A stretch of DNA of 64,000 nucleotides. Source: Ahaetulla prasina. Taxonomy: Eukaryota; Chordata; Lepidosauria; Squamata; Colubridae. The translations under genes and the position numbers were made by a program. This document shows positions 14,440 to 26,947 of the stretch, one piece after another; the stretch's first letter is position 1; the number at the start of each line of letters is the position of its first letter. The notes beneath the pieces were generated by a model. It did no database searches, was not told the origin of the DNA, and was given only the letters and a program-made list of their open reading frames with translations. The stretch covers positions 130,904,580 to 130,968,579 of the forward strand of contig NC_080542.1 in NCBI RefSeq assembly GCF_028640845.1, written 5' to 3'.

Positions 14440-14800
14440 AACGGCGCGATTAAACGCGTGTCCGCCCCTCGTAATTAGCCAATGGGTGGGGGCTTGAAAG
14501 ACGGTTGGCGCGAATTCCAGCGGTTGAGTCCCACGAGTGGCCAATGAGCAGGGCCCTGGAGCCGCGGCGGGGCTGGGTGGGCGGGGCGAGGCGAGGCGGA
14601 TCACGCCCCGCCCCGCCTCTTATTCCTTGCACAGGCCTTGAAAAAGGCTGTGCAGTAACGGCGCCTGCCGCCATTTCCCTCGCCCCCTGCGGTGACGGCG
14701 CGGCGGCATCAGCACTGACGTGAGGCGACGCGCGGGCTCGCCCGGCCCAATCCCTCTTCCCCGCCTGCTTTTCCTGTGACGGGGGCGCCACGTACTCTGG
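14440..14800 (+). promoter_or_regulatory. CREM: CREM P1 promoter, CpG-rich
   Basis: GC/CpG-rich segment with CCAAT boxes (AGCCAATGGG near 14478-14487, GGCCAATGAG near 14537-14546), GC boxes (GGGCGGGG near 14580; CCCCGCCCCGCC near 14605) and a CRE-like TGACGTGA at about 14717. It ends in a plus-strand donor (GTGAGT at 14800). CpG richness continues to about 15010. This is the expected position for the upstream constitutive CREM promoter, about 7.3 kb from the CUL2 promoter and divergent from it. Confidence 0.8.
14640..14799 (+). other. CREM: CREM non-coding exon 1 (approximate start)
   Basis: Plus-strand sequence downstream of the GC boxes ends in CACGTACTCTG followed by GTGAGT (donor at 14800), an excellent exon-intron junction. 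No in-frame start of CREM lies here; the first coding exon is 9 kb downstream at 23857. The 5' boundary is inferred from the promoter elements only. Confidence 0.65.
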
Positions 14801-15767
14801 TGAGTCGAGGAGGGGGCGGAGACACGCCGGGTGTGTGTGTTTGTGTGCAAGGCGGTTTGGCGTTTGGAGGCAGTGGCACAGGGGTGGCTCTCGGGCAGGA
14901 GAAGAAGCGGCGTGTGCCGAGGACTCGAAGAAGGGAGGGAGGGACGGACAGGCGGCCGGGCGAGGAGTCGGGGCTGTTTAAACGGGGGTCGGAGTTCGCC
15001 TTAATACCGGAGCTTAATCCGACCGGCGTACTCTTCGCCGAGGGGAAAACTTCGTGGAGTCCAGAGGGATTTGCGCATGTGCAAAGGGGGTTCTTCCTTA
15101 TTCACGAGTTTAGCTTTGTGGAACGTGCTGCTCCTCTGCAGCGATAATTGCCACATTTAGAGACTGTGAGTTTAATGGAATTGGGGTATTCAAAAAGCAT
15201 AGTGCACTTTCGTATTCTGTTTGCTTGAGTGCTCAGTCTACTTTGATCCTGTATCAACATGTGTAGGTTTGCAGTGCGGTACTGTCCTCATTCTGAAACT
15301 TGTGGCTTCCAAGCATGTGACCAACAATTCCTAACTTCCCCCAATTAATGCTGGCTGAGCTGTTCTTGATCTTTGGCGCCGATATGCTGCTTAGGAGGTT
15401 CTCGCCCAAGGTGGGGAGGACCGAGTCCCTATCTGTGCTTGTCAAAGCAGCTCATTGAGTATGTTTAAGCCTGTTAAATTCCCAGCTCTCCTGTCTCACA
15501 TTAATTGTTGCAATGATTAATTATAGTGAAGCATGTGATATGCATATTGCCTTGAATTCTTTGAGAAAAAATGAAAAGTAAATCCCAATTAATAACGGCT
15601 AGCCAAGAGATCCACCATATTGGAGAACATCAATTGGAGATAGTAGGTATTGGCTGTGTTTGCACAAAGCACTAACTGATTGTATTTTATTAATATACCT
15701 GGTTTGTTGAGTTGGCCAATATGTAACAAGCCACAAATTAACCACAGTTGCTAGACTTAAACATAAA

Positions 15768-16110
15768 GGTAAAGGTTCCCCTCGCACATATGTGCTAGTT
15801 GTTCCTGACTCTAGGAGGCAGTGCTCATCTCCGTTTCAAAGCTGAAGAGCCACTGTCCGAAGATGTCTCCATGGTCATGTGGCTGGCATGACTAAATGCC
15901 GAAAGCGCACACAGGGCTGTTACCCTGTGGTCTGTGGTCCCTATTTTTCTACTTGCATTTTTTAAGTGCTTTTGATCTGCTAGGTTGGCAGAAGCTGGAC
16001 AAGTAACGAGAGCTCACTCCGTTATGTGGCACTAGGGATTCGAACCACTGAATTGCCAACCTTTCAATCGACAAGCTCAGCTTCTGAGCCACTGTGTCCC
16101 TAGACTTAAA
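15768..16110 (-). mobile_element. tRNA-derived SINE, minus strand
   Basis: Read on the minus strand it starts GGGACACAGTGGCTCAGAAG (A box), has GGTTCGAATCCC (B box, about 16045-16034), then a long body ending in GAACCTTTACCTTTA. Intact pol III boxes define a tRNA-related SINE typical of squamates. Located in CREM intron 1. Confidence 0.78.
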
Positions 16111-19100
16111 CATAGCAAGCCACAAATAAATCATTTGGCTACTGGGTTGTAAGAAATAGCCCCAAACCAGCTTCATTTTGCCCTCTTCAGTTGCATTACA
16201 CCATTGTTCTCATTATATAACTTGATTTTGATTGGAGCGGGAGCATGATTTAAAAAAGCTCTAATCTGTAGTTTTTAGAATTAATTTCTAAAACTACTTT
16301 AAAAGAAGGGGGATATAAAAATGCTCCATTTTTGCAGTTGAATGTACTGCATATATTAGAATGGATTGAACCGAAGAATAAAGCATTTATTTACTTTTTG
16401 GTTAAATTAATAAATAAAATATTAGCACTGTTTTGTGCAAAATATTTTAGATTTATTTTTTAAAAAATGATGTAATACAACCCAATGCACAAACCATAGT
16501 TTAATGTATTCAACGTTTTGTCAATTACTATGAAAATTTGGTTTCTTTGCAATTCTGCATGAATGTTTCATATATAAGTGGAAGGAGCTACCAAGGAACA
16601 CAGGCAAGAAATAAAGCTGGAGGAAGGAAGTTGTAAAAAGAGCAAATACCTTCTGTGCAGATTTTGACATAATTGAGAAGGGTTTCCCTGTTTAAAAAAG
16701 AGTGATAGTTCAACAAAGCAAGAATCAATTGTAGCTATCACGCACACATGCTGAGCTACCTAATCTCATTGCAGACTACATTTGGAAGGCTTCTGCACAT
16801 TTAGAAACCTGTTTGTAATATTTCTGAGTTTTAGTCAAGATGATTAAAAATGTCCTTTTTCAGAGCTACGGTATATTTCAATATTTGCTTTTATATTGTG
16901 CTTATCACCATGCTCTGTTCTCATCTCCTGCATCTTTGATCCTTTAGCAAATGATAGAATACCATGTTCAGTAAAATTAAGTTCATAAAATGGGAGAAAT
17001 AGCTTGTTAGTCTGCTTTTTTTACTGGAGTTTTTGAATGCAAATTTAAGTACCCATTATACTAGGAAAAAAGTCATAGCCGCATAGTTTTCAGACTTTCT
17101 GGCCTGAAATAGAATAGTGTCCCTGGGAGAAGAAAGATGTGTGATCTCGAGTTACGAAGTAGGATTCTATGAAAAGAATTATTTATAAATCTAGAAGTTC
17201 TTTGAGGAAAAGGTCTTTTTAAACTAATAGAAAAATTGGAGAATGGTTTCTTTGGCTGAAAGATACAGGCGAAAATACTTTGCTGCAGGATGTATGCTTG
17301 CAACTGACCCACCTATTTAGTAATTAGTATTAATTGGGGGGGGGTTACAAATAAGAAACATAAACAACATACAGCCAAAAATACATAAAGGATCCACAGA
17401 CTAACCAAAATAGAATAAAGTTAAATTAACCAAACCATACCAAGATTGTGTTTTGAGCAGCTTCCAGAAGGCAATGTGGGAGCCAACCATATGTTGATTG
17501 GGATGCTATTCCAAAGAGAGTGCCACTCAAAAGTAATATACTTTTTTTGGAGTATGATTAAATTGTAAACATACTTGTTTTATTTACTAGCAATAGTATC
17601 CATGCATAATTTAACAAGTTCATTGAATTATAAATGATCCCATTCTATTTTCAGGCATGATAATACATTCTATAAAAGATAAAAGTTGAATGTAGCTTTC
17701 TATTGGCAACATTTTTCCTTCCCAATTGAGGAATTATATATATTTAAAATAAAAAAATATTTCTAAGTTTAAGCATCCTCTTTAAGTTAAAATATTTCTA
17801 ACCTTTGCATCGGCATGTTGGAATCTTACATCAGCATTGGATTTCACTGATGTTCCACAAGTCGGTCTGTGTATCTGTATTAAAACTGCATGTGCTTCCT
17901 CACTTGGGCAAATGAGCATGCAATATTTACCAAATATGCCGAAAGATTTGGTGTCAGACTGCACTGAAATTGCTGAGTTGCAAACATTTCCTAAAAAGTG
18001 CTTCAACTAATGTTTTCATAAAAGTATCTTTTTTAAAAGTTTTCTTTTACATTTTTTCTCCTCCTTTCAAAGGGTTCTTTGTAACACTTACAAAATCTCC
18101 TGCATTAGCACTAAAACGGTTCTCCTTTATTCCTTTTCCTTTCTACAGCGAACCCTAAATACTATGTAATATTGTGAATGTAGGTTGCCATAACAATAGT
18201 TATGACATCACAAACAGAACATAACTTCATTACAAGATTCACTAGAAGAGCGTGGTCTGGAGAAGGAAGAAGTCCTTTAAAAAAAAAATTCAATCATGAG
18301 CAAATGTAGCAAAAAACAGCATGCCAGAATTAATATAAGGTAGCCATTATATTTTTAGCTATCGCTAGAAGATGCTTCTGCATAGCAGGCTTGTGCCCTG
18401 TATTACAGTAATAGTTTTGATAAAGGGAATGCAGCCAAGCATTTGTTACCAATCTTATTTAGAGCAAGTGTGTGAGAATGTGGGTAAATGTGTTAACTCA
18501 ATTGTTTTAAATTTGGCTTACTTTCAGCAATACATTATGTTTGGACTTAAGCAGTAATTTTTAATCTTTTACTCGGAGGTTCGGATCTTTTTCTGGGAGA
18601 TGCTGAATAAATCACAGCAGCATGGATTTGTGTATTCAGAATACATTTATCTAGCTCTACAAGTACCAAGAAGAGAACAACTCTACCATTCTAATGGAAT
18701 GCATCTCAGTACACCATGTCTATTTTTAAAGTAGAATTGTGGGAGTGAAATGGATTCCATAATATATCAAGCATTTTTTCATAAATAAAATTGAGCCTCA
18801 CATATTGTATTAAGTAATTTGTAATTACTTAATTTGTATAAAGTAAGCAAATAAAACTTTTTTATAGATTGAAAATAGGGAGTGATTGAGATTTTGAGAA
18901 ACAGGAATGCAAGTTTGACACATGAATTTAAGCAGCAGTAAAACTACGGACAATCTTATGTCTTAAGTTGTCAATTCCTACAACTCCACAGCCAATTTAG
19001 TAATTGACTATGCTGACTGGGAATTATGGGAGTCAAAAGACCAGCACATCTGGAGTTTGGCTGCGTTAGATGCTACATTTGACTTGTTACATGTGGAGGT

Positions 19101-19634
19101 AAGCTTCAACCATATTAAAAAAACAAAACGGGGGTGAAATAGTATGAACAGTTGTTAACAAAGATGTAAGCCAAATGAAGTTCTAATATGTGTGAGAAAC
19201 TACAATGAAGACCACTATGAGAAACAGAAATGATTTAAGAGTACAACTTAAAACAATATTGCAGAAGCTAAAGTGAATACCTTTCATTCTCCCAGTCGGG
19301 GAAAACAGCCGTCAGGAATGGTAGAATCTCCTCGTTGCTAATTGGACCGAGTCTTTAACTATAGCAATTTGCAGTGATTTTTTTATCATTATGGACCTTA
19401 GCTATTTTCTATAATTTGATTGAAAGTGAAATTTTTCTTATAATCTTTGAAAGTAATATAAAACACGCCAGGACTATAAACCAAACATAGAATGTAAATA
19501 AAAATAAGAATTTAAAATGGATATGGTCAAACAACAGCCAAAACCTCCTTGTACATAGTTCTACCTGATTCCAAGAAATAATACTTTCAATTTTGGTTCC
19601 ATATCTCTTAAATTTGAAAATACGTTGTAGTTCT
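16111..19634. other. CREM intron 1, nothing recognised
   Basis: AT-rich intronic DNA. Apart from a fragment of the short dispersed repeat at about 18985-19065 (GCTGACTGGGAATTATGGGAG), I see no conserved frame or RNA gene. Confidence 0.55.
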
Positions 19635-20128
19635 AAGAGAGGGTTAAGGAGGTTTTTAAATTCATGTTTTTGTAAACTTTTAGCCAATTCAAATAAGGGG
19701 TTAGGGGGTGGGGTGGGTGGGGGGGCATGCCCACAGGGGATTAGGCTAGTCCCTTCTAAGGTTCACGATCTGGAGGTTTGTAAATTGAAGGTCTTAGAGG
19801 AGGTTAAGGCTCGACCATGTATGGGTACTTCCATCTGCACGGTTCAAGGGAGGGGCAGGTATGGCGGAAGCAGGGGCTTGTATCAGGTTTGGGGAGTGCG
19901 TCCTCGCTGTTTAAAAGCGATACCGCACTCCGGGCCCCTAGGCTTTACTCAGGTCCCGAGTGGTTATATCCCCCGGAACCTGGACCTTCGGCTGATGTTA
20001 TGTAATGCCAGGTCCGTCATGAATAAGGCCCCCCTCATATTCGATCTTATTCAAGAGGGGGGAGCGGACCTAATGGGCATTACGGAGACCTGGCTGGGCA
20101 CGGAGGGGGGGGGTTTCCCCTCACTGAG

Positions 20129-20843
20129 ATGTGCCCGCCGGGTTTCCGTGCATTTCATCAGCCGAGGGCCCAGGGTAGGGGTGGGGGAGTAGCGGTTGTT
20201 ATTAACGAGAGTCTGGCTCCGAGGGAGGTCGCTGTCCCGCAGATAAACGGTTGTGAAACCCTCTTCGTGAGGTGGGGCCGGGGGGTGCAGGTGGGCTTGC
20301 TGATCACGTACCTGGCTCCTTGCTACGTGACGGCAGCCCTGCCCGAGCTGCTGGAGATGATAGCCGGGACGGCGGTTGAGACCCCCAGGCTTATGGTCAT
20401 GGGGGATTTCAACTTGCCGTCGGCGGGCGACTCGTCAATGGCAGCTCGGGAGTTCATGGCTTCCATGACGGCCTTGGACCTGACCCAGGTAGTTGCGGTC
20501 CCCACCCACGTCGGGGGTAACACACTGGACTTGATTTTCGTCTCGGGACAGTGGCTAAATGATCTGGAGTTAGGGGAATTAATATCTCAACCCTTGTCAT
20601 GGTCTGATCATTTACTCCTTCAGCTAGACTTTCGGACCGCTGCACCTCACCGCAGGGAGACGGAACCGGTTCAATGGTTCCGTCCCAGGCGCCTGATGGA
20701 CCCTGAGAGGTTTCTGACGGAGCTTGGGCCATTCCCGAGGGAGTTAGCCCACGGCTCGGCTGAGGAGCTGGCGGCCGCCTGGGATGAGGTGGCCGCTGGC
20801 GCCTTAGACCGCGTCGTGCCTTTGTGGCTTCTGACCCCGGGGT
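20129..20843 (+). pseudogene. LINE copy 1, AP-endonuclease part of ORF2
   Basis: Apurinic/apyrimidinic-type endonuclease that would nick target DNA for reverse transcription. Motifs in order: [15 protein letters not shown] and [10 protein letters not shown] (read in the upstream overlapping frame, about 19990-20110), then SLAPREV, TYLAPCYVT, VMGDFNLPSAG (catalytic Asp/Asn) and WSDHLLLQLDF (catalytic His). A frame shift near 20130-20140 separates the first two motifs from the rest, and a stop TGA at 20843 interrupts the ORF where other copies read RRRSQPAPWF. Confidence 0.85.
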
Positions 20844-20907
20844 GAACTCGGCCAGCTCCTTGGTATAACGAGGAGCTGAGTGAGATGACGCGCGGAAAAA
20901 AAGCCTA

Positions 20908-22509
20908 GTGAGCGCCTGGAGGTCCAGCCGCTCCGAACGAGACCGAACACTAGTGAGGTCATATATTCAGACCTACCTAGTGGCGATCAGGGTGGTGAAA
21001 CATAACTATTTCTCCGCACTCATCGCATCGGCAGATAATCGCCCAGCCACCCTGTTTAGGGTGACCCACTCCCTGCTTAGGCAGGAGGCTCGGGAGGACC
21101 CCTTACAGGGACGTGCTGAGGATTTTGTTCAGTATCTGTCTGATAAAATCGCTCAGATTCGGGATGGCTTGGACACTGATTGGATAGATTCAGGTGGGAT
21201 GGCGGAGACGAGTCTTGAGAATGTTATCTGGGCTGAGTTCGATCCTGTGACTCCTGAGGACATGGACAGGTTGTTGGGTAGGTTGAACTCCACCACATGT
21301 TTATTGGACCCGTGTCCCTCCTGGATGGTACTGGCCACACGGGAGGTTACACGAGGCTGGCTCCAGGAAGTTACCAACGCTTCTTTGTTGGAGGGTGTTT
21401 TCCCTGCCGCTTTGAAAGAGGCGGTGGTGAGGCCCCTCCTTAAGAAGCCCTCCCTGGACCCGGCTATTTTAGCGAACTATCGTCCAGTCTCCAACCTTCG
21501 CTTTTTAGCGAAGGTTGTTGAGAGTGTGGTGGCATATCAGCTTCCTCAGCACCTGGAGGAATCTGTCTATCTGGACCCGTTCCAGTCCGGTTTCAGGCCC
21601 GGTTACAGCACCGAGACGGCTTTGGTCGCGTTGGTGGATGACCTCTGGAGAGCCCGGGACAGGGGTTGTTCCTCTGTCCTGGTTCTTTTAGATCTCTCTT
21701 CGGCTTTTGATACCATCGACCATGGTATCCTGCTGCGACGGTTGGAGGGATTGGGGGTGGGAGGCACCGTTTATCGGTGGTTCTCCTCCTATCTCTCTGA
21801 CCGCTCGCAGACGGTGTTGGCAGGGGGGCAGAGATCGGCCCCGAGGCGCCTCACTTGTGGGGTGCCTCAGGGGTCTGTTCTCTCGCCTCTCCTGTTCAAC
21901 ATCTACATGAAGCCGCTGGGTGAGGTTATCCGTGGTTTTGGGGTGGATTATCATCTGTACGCTGATGATACGCAGCTGTACATTTCCACCCCGAACCACC
22001 CCAACGAAGCTGTCGAGGTGATGGGCTGGTGTCTTGAGGCCGTGCGGGTCTGGATGGGGAGGAACAGGCTCCAACTCAACCCTTCCAAGACAGAGTGGCT
22101 ATGGGTACCGGCGTTCCGGTACAGTCAGCTTACACCATCGCTGACTGTGGGGGAGGAAGTACTGACCCCCAGGGAGGGAGTGCACAACTTAGGCGTCCTC
22201 CTGGACGATCGGCTGTCCTTAGAGAATCATTTGACCGCCGTCGCCAGGGGAGCATTTTATCAGATCCACCTGATTCGCCAGTTGCGCCCCTTCCTTGACC
22301 GGGACGCCTTGCGCACAGTCACTCATGCCCTAGTCACTTCCCGCCTGGAAGTGTGGGAGTGGGCCTCCTCAGGGTGCCATCGACCAAACAATGTAGGTTG
22401 GCGGCCCCCAGGGGGAGGGTCTTCTCTGTGGCGGCACCAGCCCTGTGGAACGAGCTTCCTCCAGGATTACGACAACTACCCGACCTCCGGACCTTCAGAC
22501 GTGAACTGA
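20908..22509 (+). pseudogene. LINE copy 1, reverse-transcriptase part of ORF2
   Basis: A 533-residue open frame with reverse-transcriptase motifs: [50 protein letters not shown] (motif A Asp), GVPQGSVLSPLLFNIYM (motif B), YHLYADDTQLYIS (catalytic YADD), and LQLNPSKTEWLWV. After SRLE (about 22350) the frame jumps by a deletion to sequence from near the C terminus (CHRPNNVGWRPPGG), so the thumb/C-terminal region is missing. Long but inactive remnant. Confidence 0.88.
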
Positions 22510-22727
22510 AGACTCTATTATTTTAGCGCGCAGGACTAGCCTAAGATAAAATGTTTTAGCATATTTTAATGGGGTTTTTATTGGTTTTTACTGTTTTAGT
22601 GACCAGGCCATGATAATATTTAGTTTTAACTGGGTCTTAATGTTTATTTATTATATTGTTTTAATATGCCTGTGAACCGCCCTGAGTCCTACGGGAGATG
22701 GTGCGGTATATAAGTTTGATTACTAAA

Positions 22728-22748
22728 TAAATAAATAAATAAATAAAA
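22728..22748 (+). repeat. (AAAT)n tail of LINE copy 1
   Basis: Short run of AAATA units at the 3' end of the element, following 'GTATATAAGTTTGATTACTA'. Confidence 0.85.
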
Positions 22749-23856
22749 TAGTGATAAGTTATTTTTGTCATTCTCCGTATTGTTGGAGACAGCAGCCAGG
22801 CATGGGTATTCTCATCCATTCAGATTGGAGGACTGAGTCTGAAGATTTGTTTAGTCCTAGCCAGTTGTCCTCCAGCTTTTGACTCAGTCCCTCAGACTGG
22901 ACAGACGTATGGGAGCAACTCTCTTCTGAAATTTGGTTGTGATTATTATTACTTCTAATTCTTCTACAGCTTTTAAGTGTGTGTATGTGCGTACTACTCT
23001 CCTACCGGTTGATAGTGGCAAATTTCCTTAGCCGCCTATATTAGCTGATGCTCCCTGTATAAATTCTGCTCTTCCAGAAATAAATGTTTGCTGCCCAAGT
23101 TTGTATTGGCTTCTAAATAACAAACCATTGATACAATGAATTCAACAAAAAAGCAATAATAGAATATCACAGGCAGCAATATTCTACATGCAGCTAATTC
23201 ATATCTGCAATGTTTCAGATCAATTTTGTAATTATACCAACTTTTTAAAAGTGTCTAAATGTGCATTATGACATTTGCAATAAATTTTTAATACTTGGCA
23301 AAAGATGGGACATAATTGCTTAGCAAAACATAAAGCAATTATTGTATAAATTAAAATGAAGCTTCAATGAACAAACATTTTAAATGTGATGAAATTGTGC
23401 TGTGCTGCATCTCTTAAGAATATCTCTCTCTTTCAATTATAAGATTATGCCTGGGGCATATTTTTCTTCTGGGGAAGAAAAATAAGGTCTCAGTTTTCTA
23501 CAAAGTTTAAGTCACCTTTCTTTAACCTCCAGATATGATAGATGCAACTCATATACGTCTCTGTCTAAAATGCTTGATTGAGACTCCCATAATCCAAGCT
23601 TTTATGTTCAGTGCTTATTAAATCTATGTTTATAGTTCAACGTAATATGTTGAAACAAGTTAGCTAGATAGAATACATTGGACATATCCATGGAACTAGT
23701 TGACTCTCGTATTCATGCACATTTATAAGTTACAAAGTTATTGTGGTATATTTTATGTAACAGAATTTGAAATAAACAAACGAGCAGAAGTATACGAATT
23801 ATTGAATATTTCATATCTTAACCTGTTTTCTCTCACTCTCTCCCCCTTGCCATTAG
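22749..23856. other. CREM intron 1 distal part
   Basis: AT-rich intronic sequence up to a strong pyrimidine tract (TCTCTCACTCTCTCCCCC) before the start-codon exon. No other feature seen. Confidence 0.6.
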
Positions 23857-23977
23857 ACAGATGACCATGGAAACAATTGAACCACAAGATGGCAGCGCAA
23901 CAGAGTCTGTTACAGAAAGCGATTCTGCCAACTTGCAATCGCCTATCAGCCAAAATCAGATCTCCACTATAGCTCAA
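23857..23977 (+). CDS. CREM: CREM exon with start codon
   Basis: First coding exon of cAMP-responsive element modulator, a bZIP transcription factor acting in the nucleus on CRE sites. ATG at 23861; 39 codons read MTMETIEPQDGSATESVTES then DSANLQSPISQNQISTIAQ, the CREM N terminus rather than CREB1 or ATF1. The acceptor is most likely the AG at 23855-23856 after a strong pyrimidine tract, leaving ACAG before ATG; the AG at 23859-23860 could be used alternatively. Donor GT at 23978. It ends in phase 0, so the following Q1 exon can be included or skipped without frame change. Confidence 0.96.
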
Positions 23978-24198
23978 GTAATAAGAAATGTTCTGTTTAT
24001 TTTTTAATACTATTATTCATCGATAATATGAAGAATAATATGAAATAAGAATAATATGCATAAGAGCACCAACGTGCCTACCGTGCCTGTCCTAATGTTC
24101 CCTTTGATTGTATCTAATTTCATATAATTATATACTTATGATTATATTTATGCTTATATATCATATAGTCATTTCATGCTTATGCTTATATATATTGT

Positions 24199-24207
24199 TG
24201 TGACAAA

Positions 24208-24238
<31 letters not shown>

Positions 24239-24241
24239 ATT
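24199..24241 (+). repeat. (AAAT)n microsatellite
   Basis: About ten AAAT units after 'ATATATTGTTGTGAC'. The upstream 100 bp (ATTGTATCTAATTTCATATAA...) look like a LINE/SINE 3' end, so this is probably a retroposon tail. Confidence 0.85.
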
Positions 24242-25889
24242 ATTGCAATGTTGGTATTGAGAAAAACCTTCCTGGACTTACTCTAGGTTTTGAGAAACAC
24301 TTTGATAAGTCAATTTTGCTCAGTATAAAAAATGGATATTTACTGAATCCAACAGTATGAGTCATTTTTAAAAGCAGAAATTCTTATCAACATAAAGAAC
24401 CTTATAAAGTCTTAAACAGCTTGTGAACAAGACTGGTCTCCATAACTTTTAGGTGAGAAAGGACCATAGTGATAAATTAAAACTTCCTAAGATGCAAAGG
24501 AATACTTGGGGCACAAATCAGCTGTTTGGTGGCTGGCAAAGGGGTAGCAGTGATGTTGAGACTTTGAGGCGTTAGACATGCTTGGTAGCATGTTTTCCAG
24601 GGCAAGAGCAAGTGTATTGACATTGAAAATGCCAATGGGCCACTCAGAGCTGTTGTTGAACTGCATGTTGTTCAGGGATGGATGAGTTTTCTTCCACATA
24701 TAATTAAACTGGCAGGAAGCCACCTTTGGAGGCTCTTTGTAGTAAAGCAGTTGCCTACAAAGACAGGAGTCTCCTTAGTTATGACACCCTACTTACAGAA
24801 ATCCTTCCTTATGGGGATAAATCATCTTCCGATTCAGCTCATGCCATTCTTTACCTATATCATATTTAAGAGTCAGATCCTGCATACATGCTTCTTTTTC
24901 AATTGTTAAAATATTTCATTTTTCCCTGAAATGAAGTGTCAGTGAACATGTAGCTTGGCACAGTTTCTAAAGCAGCAATGTAGTAAAACCCAAAGATACT
25001 TTGGCCTTTAAATATTAAGGGATCATAAAATAATTTTCAGTCAGTGTTCTTTGGACACAGATTTATTTTATTTCCAGCAGCCTCAAAATACATGTTTTAA
25101 ATCTAAATGGAAGAGGAAGGAGGGAGTAAAAGTATATGTTTAGAGACAGGTTCTAAACTTAAACATGATGACATATTAAATTACAAGAAACGGGCATTCT
25201 TATGTGCTATCAAGTGTATTAAAAATGAAATAGGAGCTACTGATGTACTGAGCTGTCAACTGTTTCATATGCTTTGACAATATTCAGATGCAATTATTGT
25301 CATGCAACTCTAAAGTATTACTAAGACAATCATAATACATTATTAATATTAATAAATATTAAAATAGCATAGTAAATCCCTACTTCAAGTGGAATTAAAC
25401 TGAGAAGCTTGTGGCTTTTTTGGCAAGTTGTTAGTTCTCAGCCTTCTGTTCGTTAAAATTGACTTACGATCCTGCAATGTTTTGGTGCAGAAAAATAACA
25501 CCATAGTAAATTTGTAAAAAGATACAATATAGCTGTGTTACGAAAACAGTTGTATCTTGGGCAAAATTCCACCCCATCACATCTTATGTGAGACTGCATT
25601 TTCTTTTGATTGAAGGAAAGAGGTTACTTTTTTAATTATAATAACATCTCTGATAATAATGCTTAATAAATAATGTTCATAATAGGAAAGCAGAAGTACC
25701 ACCCAAATGATATTTCCCCTGCTTTTCGATATGAGCCAATATATATATATATATATATATTATAAAAGAGCCTGTTCGGTGTTAAAGGTGAAATTTAACT
25801 GAAGCCGAAGGATGACTTCGTCAGATAACAAACATTGACAGCTAGCAACTTAAGCTGTTTTCATGGTATGCTTTATTTACCTCAAATAG

Positions 25890-26036
25890 GTTTCTGTAGC
25901 TGGATCAACAACTGGAAGAGGATCTCCCTCTGTAACTGTAGTGCAGCTCCCTTCTGGCCAAACTGTCCACGTACAGGGAGTGATTCAAGCCACGCAGTCT
26001 TCGGTAATTCAATCACCACAGTTGCAATCTGTTCAG
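25890..26036 (+). CDS. CREM: CREM exon Q1 (glutamine-rich activation domain 1)
   Basis: Exactly 147 bp (49 codons, phase 0 at both ends), reading VSVAGSTTGRGSPSVTVVQL, PSGQTVHVQGVIQATQSSVI, QSPQLQSVQ (residues 40-88 of the assembled protein). Acceptor AG at 25888-25889, donor GT at 26037. In CREM this exon encodes the first Gln-rich domain, and its optional inclusion distinguishes activator from repressor isoforms. The phase-0 boundaries here are consistent with cassette use. Confidence 0.95.
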
Positions 26037-26947
26037 GTTAGTTGTGTCTCCTTTATTAACTTTTCTTTGATTTTGTAGACTATTTATTTTTGTGCGAACA
26101 AAAGATCCTATATTTAACACTAGGGGATAAGTGTACTTATTTCTCTAGTTGCCAACATAATACTAGTGGGTGCAATTTTTTTTAAAAAAAAATGTAATGC
26201 CTTGACTCTAAACTTTTGTTTCTAGCTCAAACAAGCGCTTTGAACTCAAAACATGCCAATTATAGATTTCAAACATCTACTTCAAAACAGTATATAGAAT
26301 ATGTTTTGAATTTAGAATGGTGTTATTCAAAGCATTTTGTATGCCTAATTGATACCATGCTTCAGGTTCCTTTTTAAAAATATGATAACTGCAAATCAAA
26401 AGAGGGTCCTTTTCCATCTTTTTTTCCCTAAATGGACAGAATTTTATTAATATTTTAAGTAATCCATATCTAATTGAACAAACTACAGAAAATAATGTGT
26501 TCATTTGATGAGATTGTCAAAAAGCATTCAGTTTTATTTTCTTTATAAAACATATTTTAGTTCTTTTGGTTCTGGACAGGGGTTCAGCATCTGAAGGACA
26601 GTTAGTAAATACTGTAGTAAGCACTTTTGATGTCAACATTTTATCACTTCATAGTATCCCTTGCTTGCTTGTCTACCATTAGTCCTTGACTTACGACACA
26701 AAAATTGGGCAAACGTTTCCCAAAATCTCTCAGTTCTCCAGTGTAGCCAGGGATTGCTGCTATTGCTAATATTAAATCACAAATTATGAATGCTGGCATT
26801 AGAGGCTATGATATAAATAGAACATGTGTGGCATGAGAATTGCAAAAATGAGAGGAAAATATTTGGAGGACAGGAAGATGGAATCTGTAGAGAGAAGAGA
26901 ATGATAAGGAAAAGCAATGTTTCAATTAAAATTGTTCTTGTCCTATA

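Larger units (their letters stand above)
19635..22745 (+). mobile_element. CR1-superfamily (L2/L3-like) LINE copy 1
   Basis: A long, 5'-truncated non-LTR retrotransposon in CREM intron 1. It contains an AP-endonuclease region, a reverse-transcriptase region, the 3' UTR phrase 'GAACCGCCCTGAGTCCTACG' and an (AAAT)n tail (about 22728-22748). Two lesions make it inactive: a frame disruption at about 20843-20900 between endonuclease and reverse transcriptase, and an internal deletion near 22350 that removes roughly 330 bp of the C-terminal coding region compared with the copy at 56-60 kb. Confidence 0.88.

Noticed and set aside
14347..15147. Frames of 85-123 codons around the CREM promoter
   Set aside because: CpG-island artefacts on opposing strands; the CREM start codon is at 23861.
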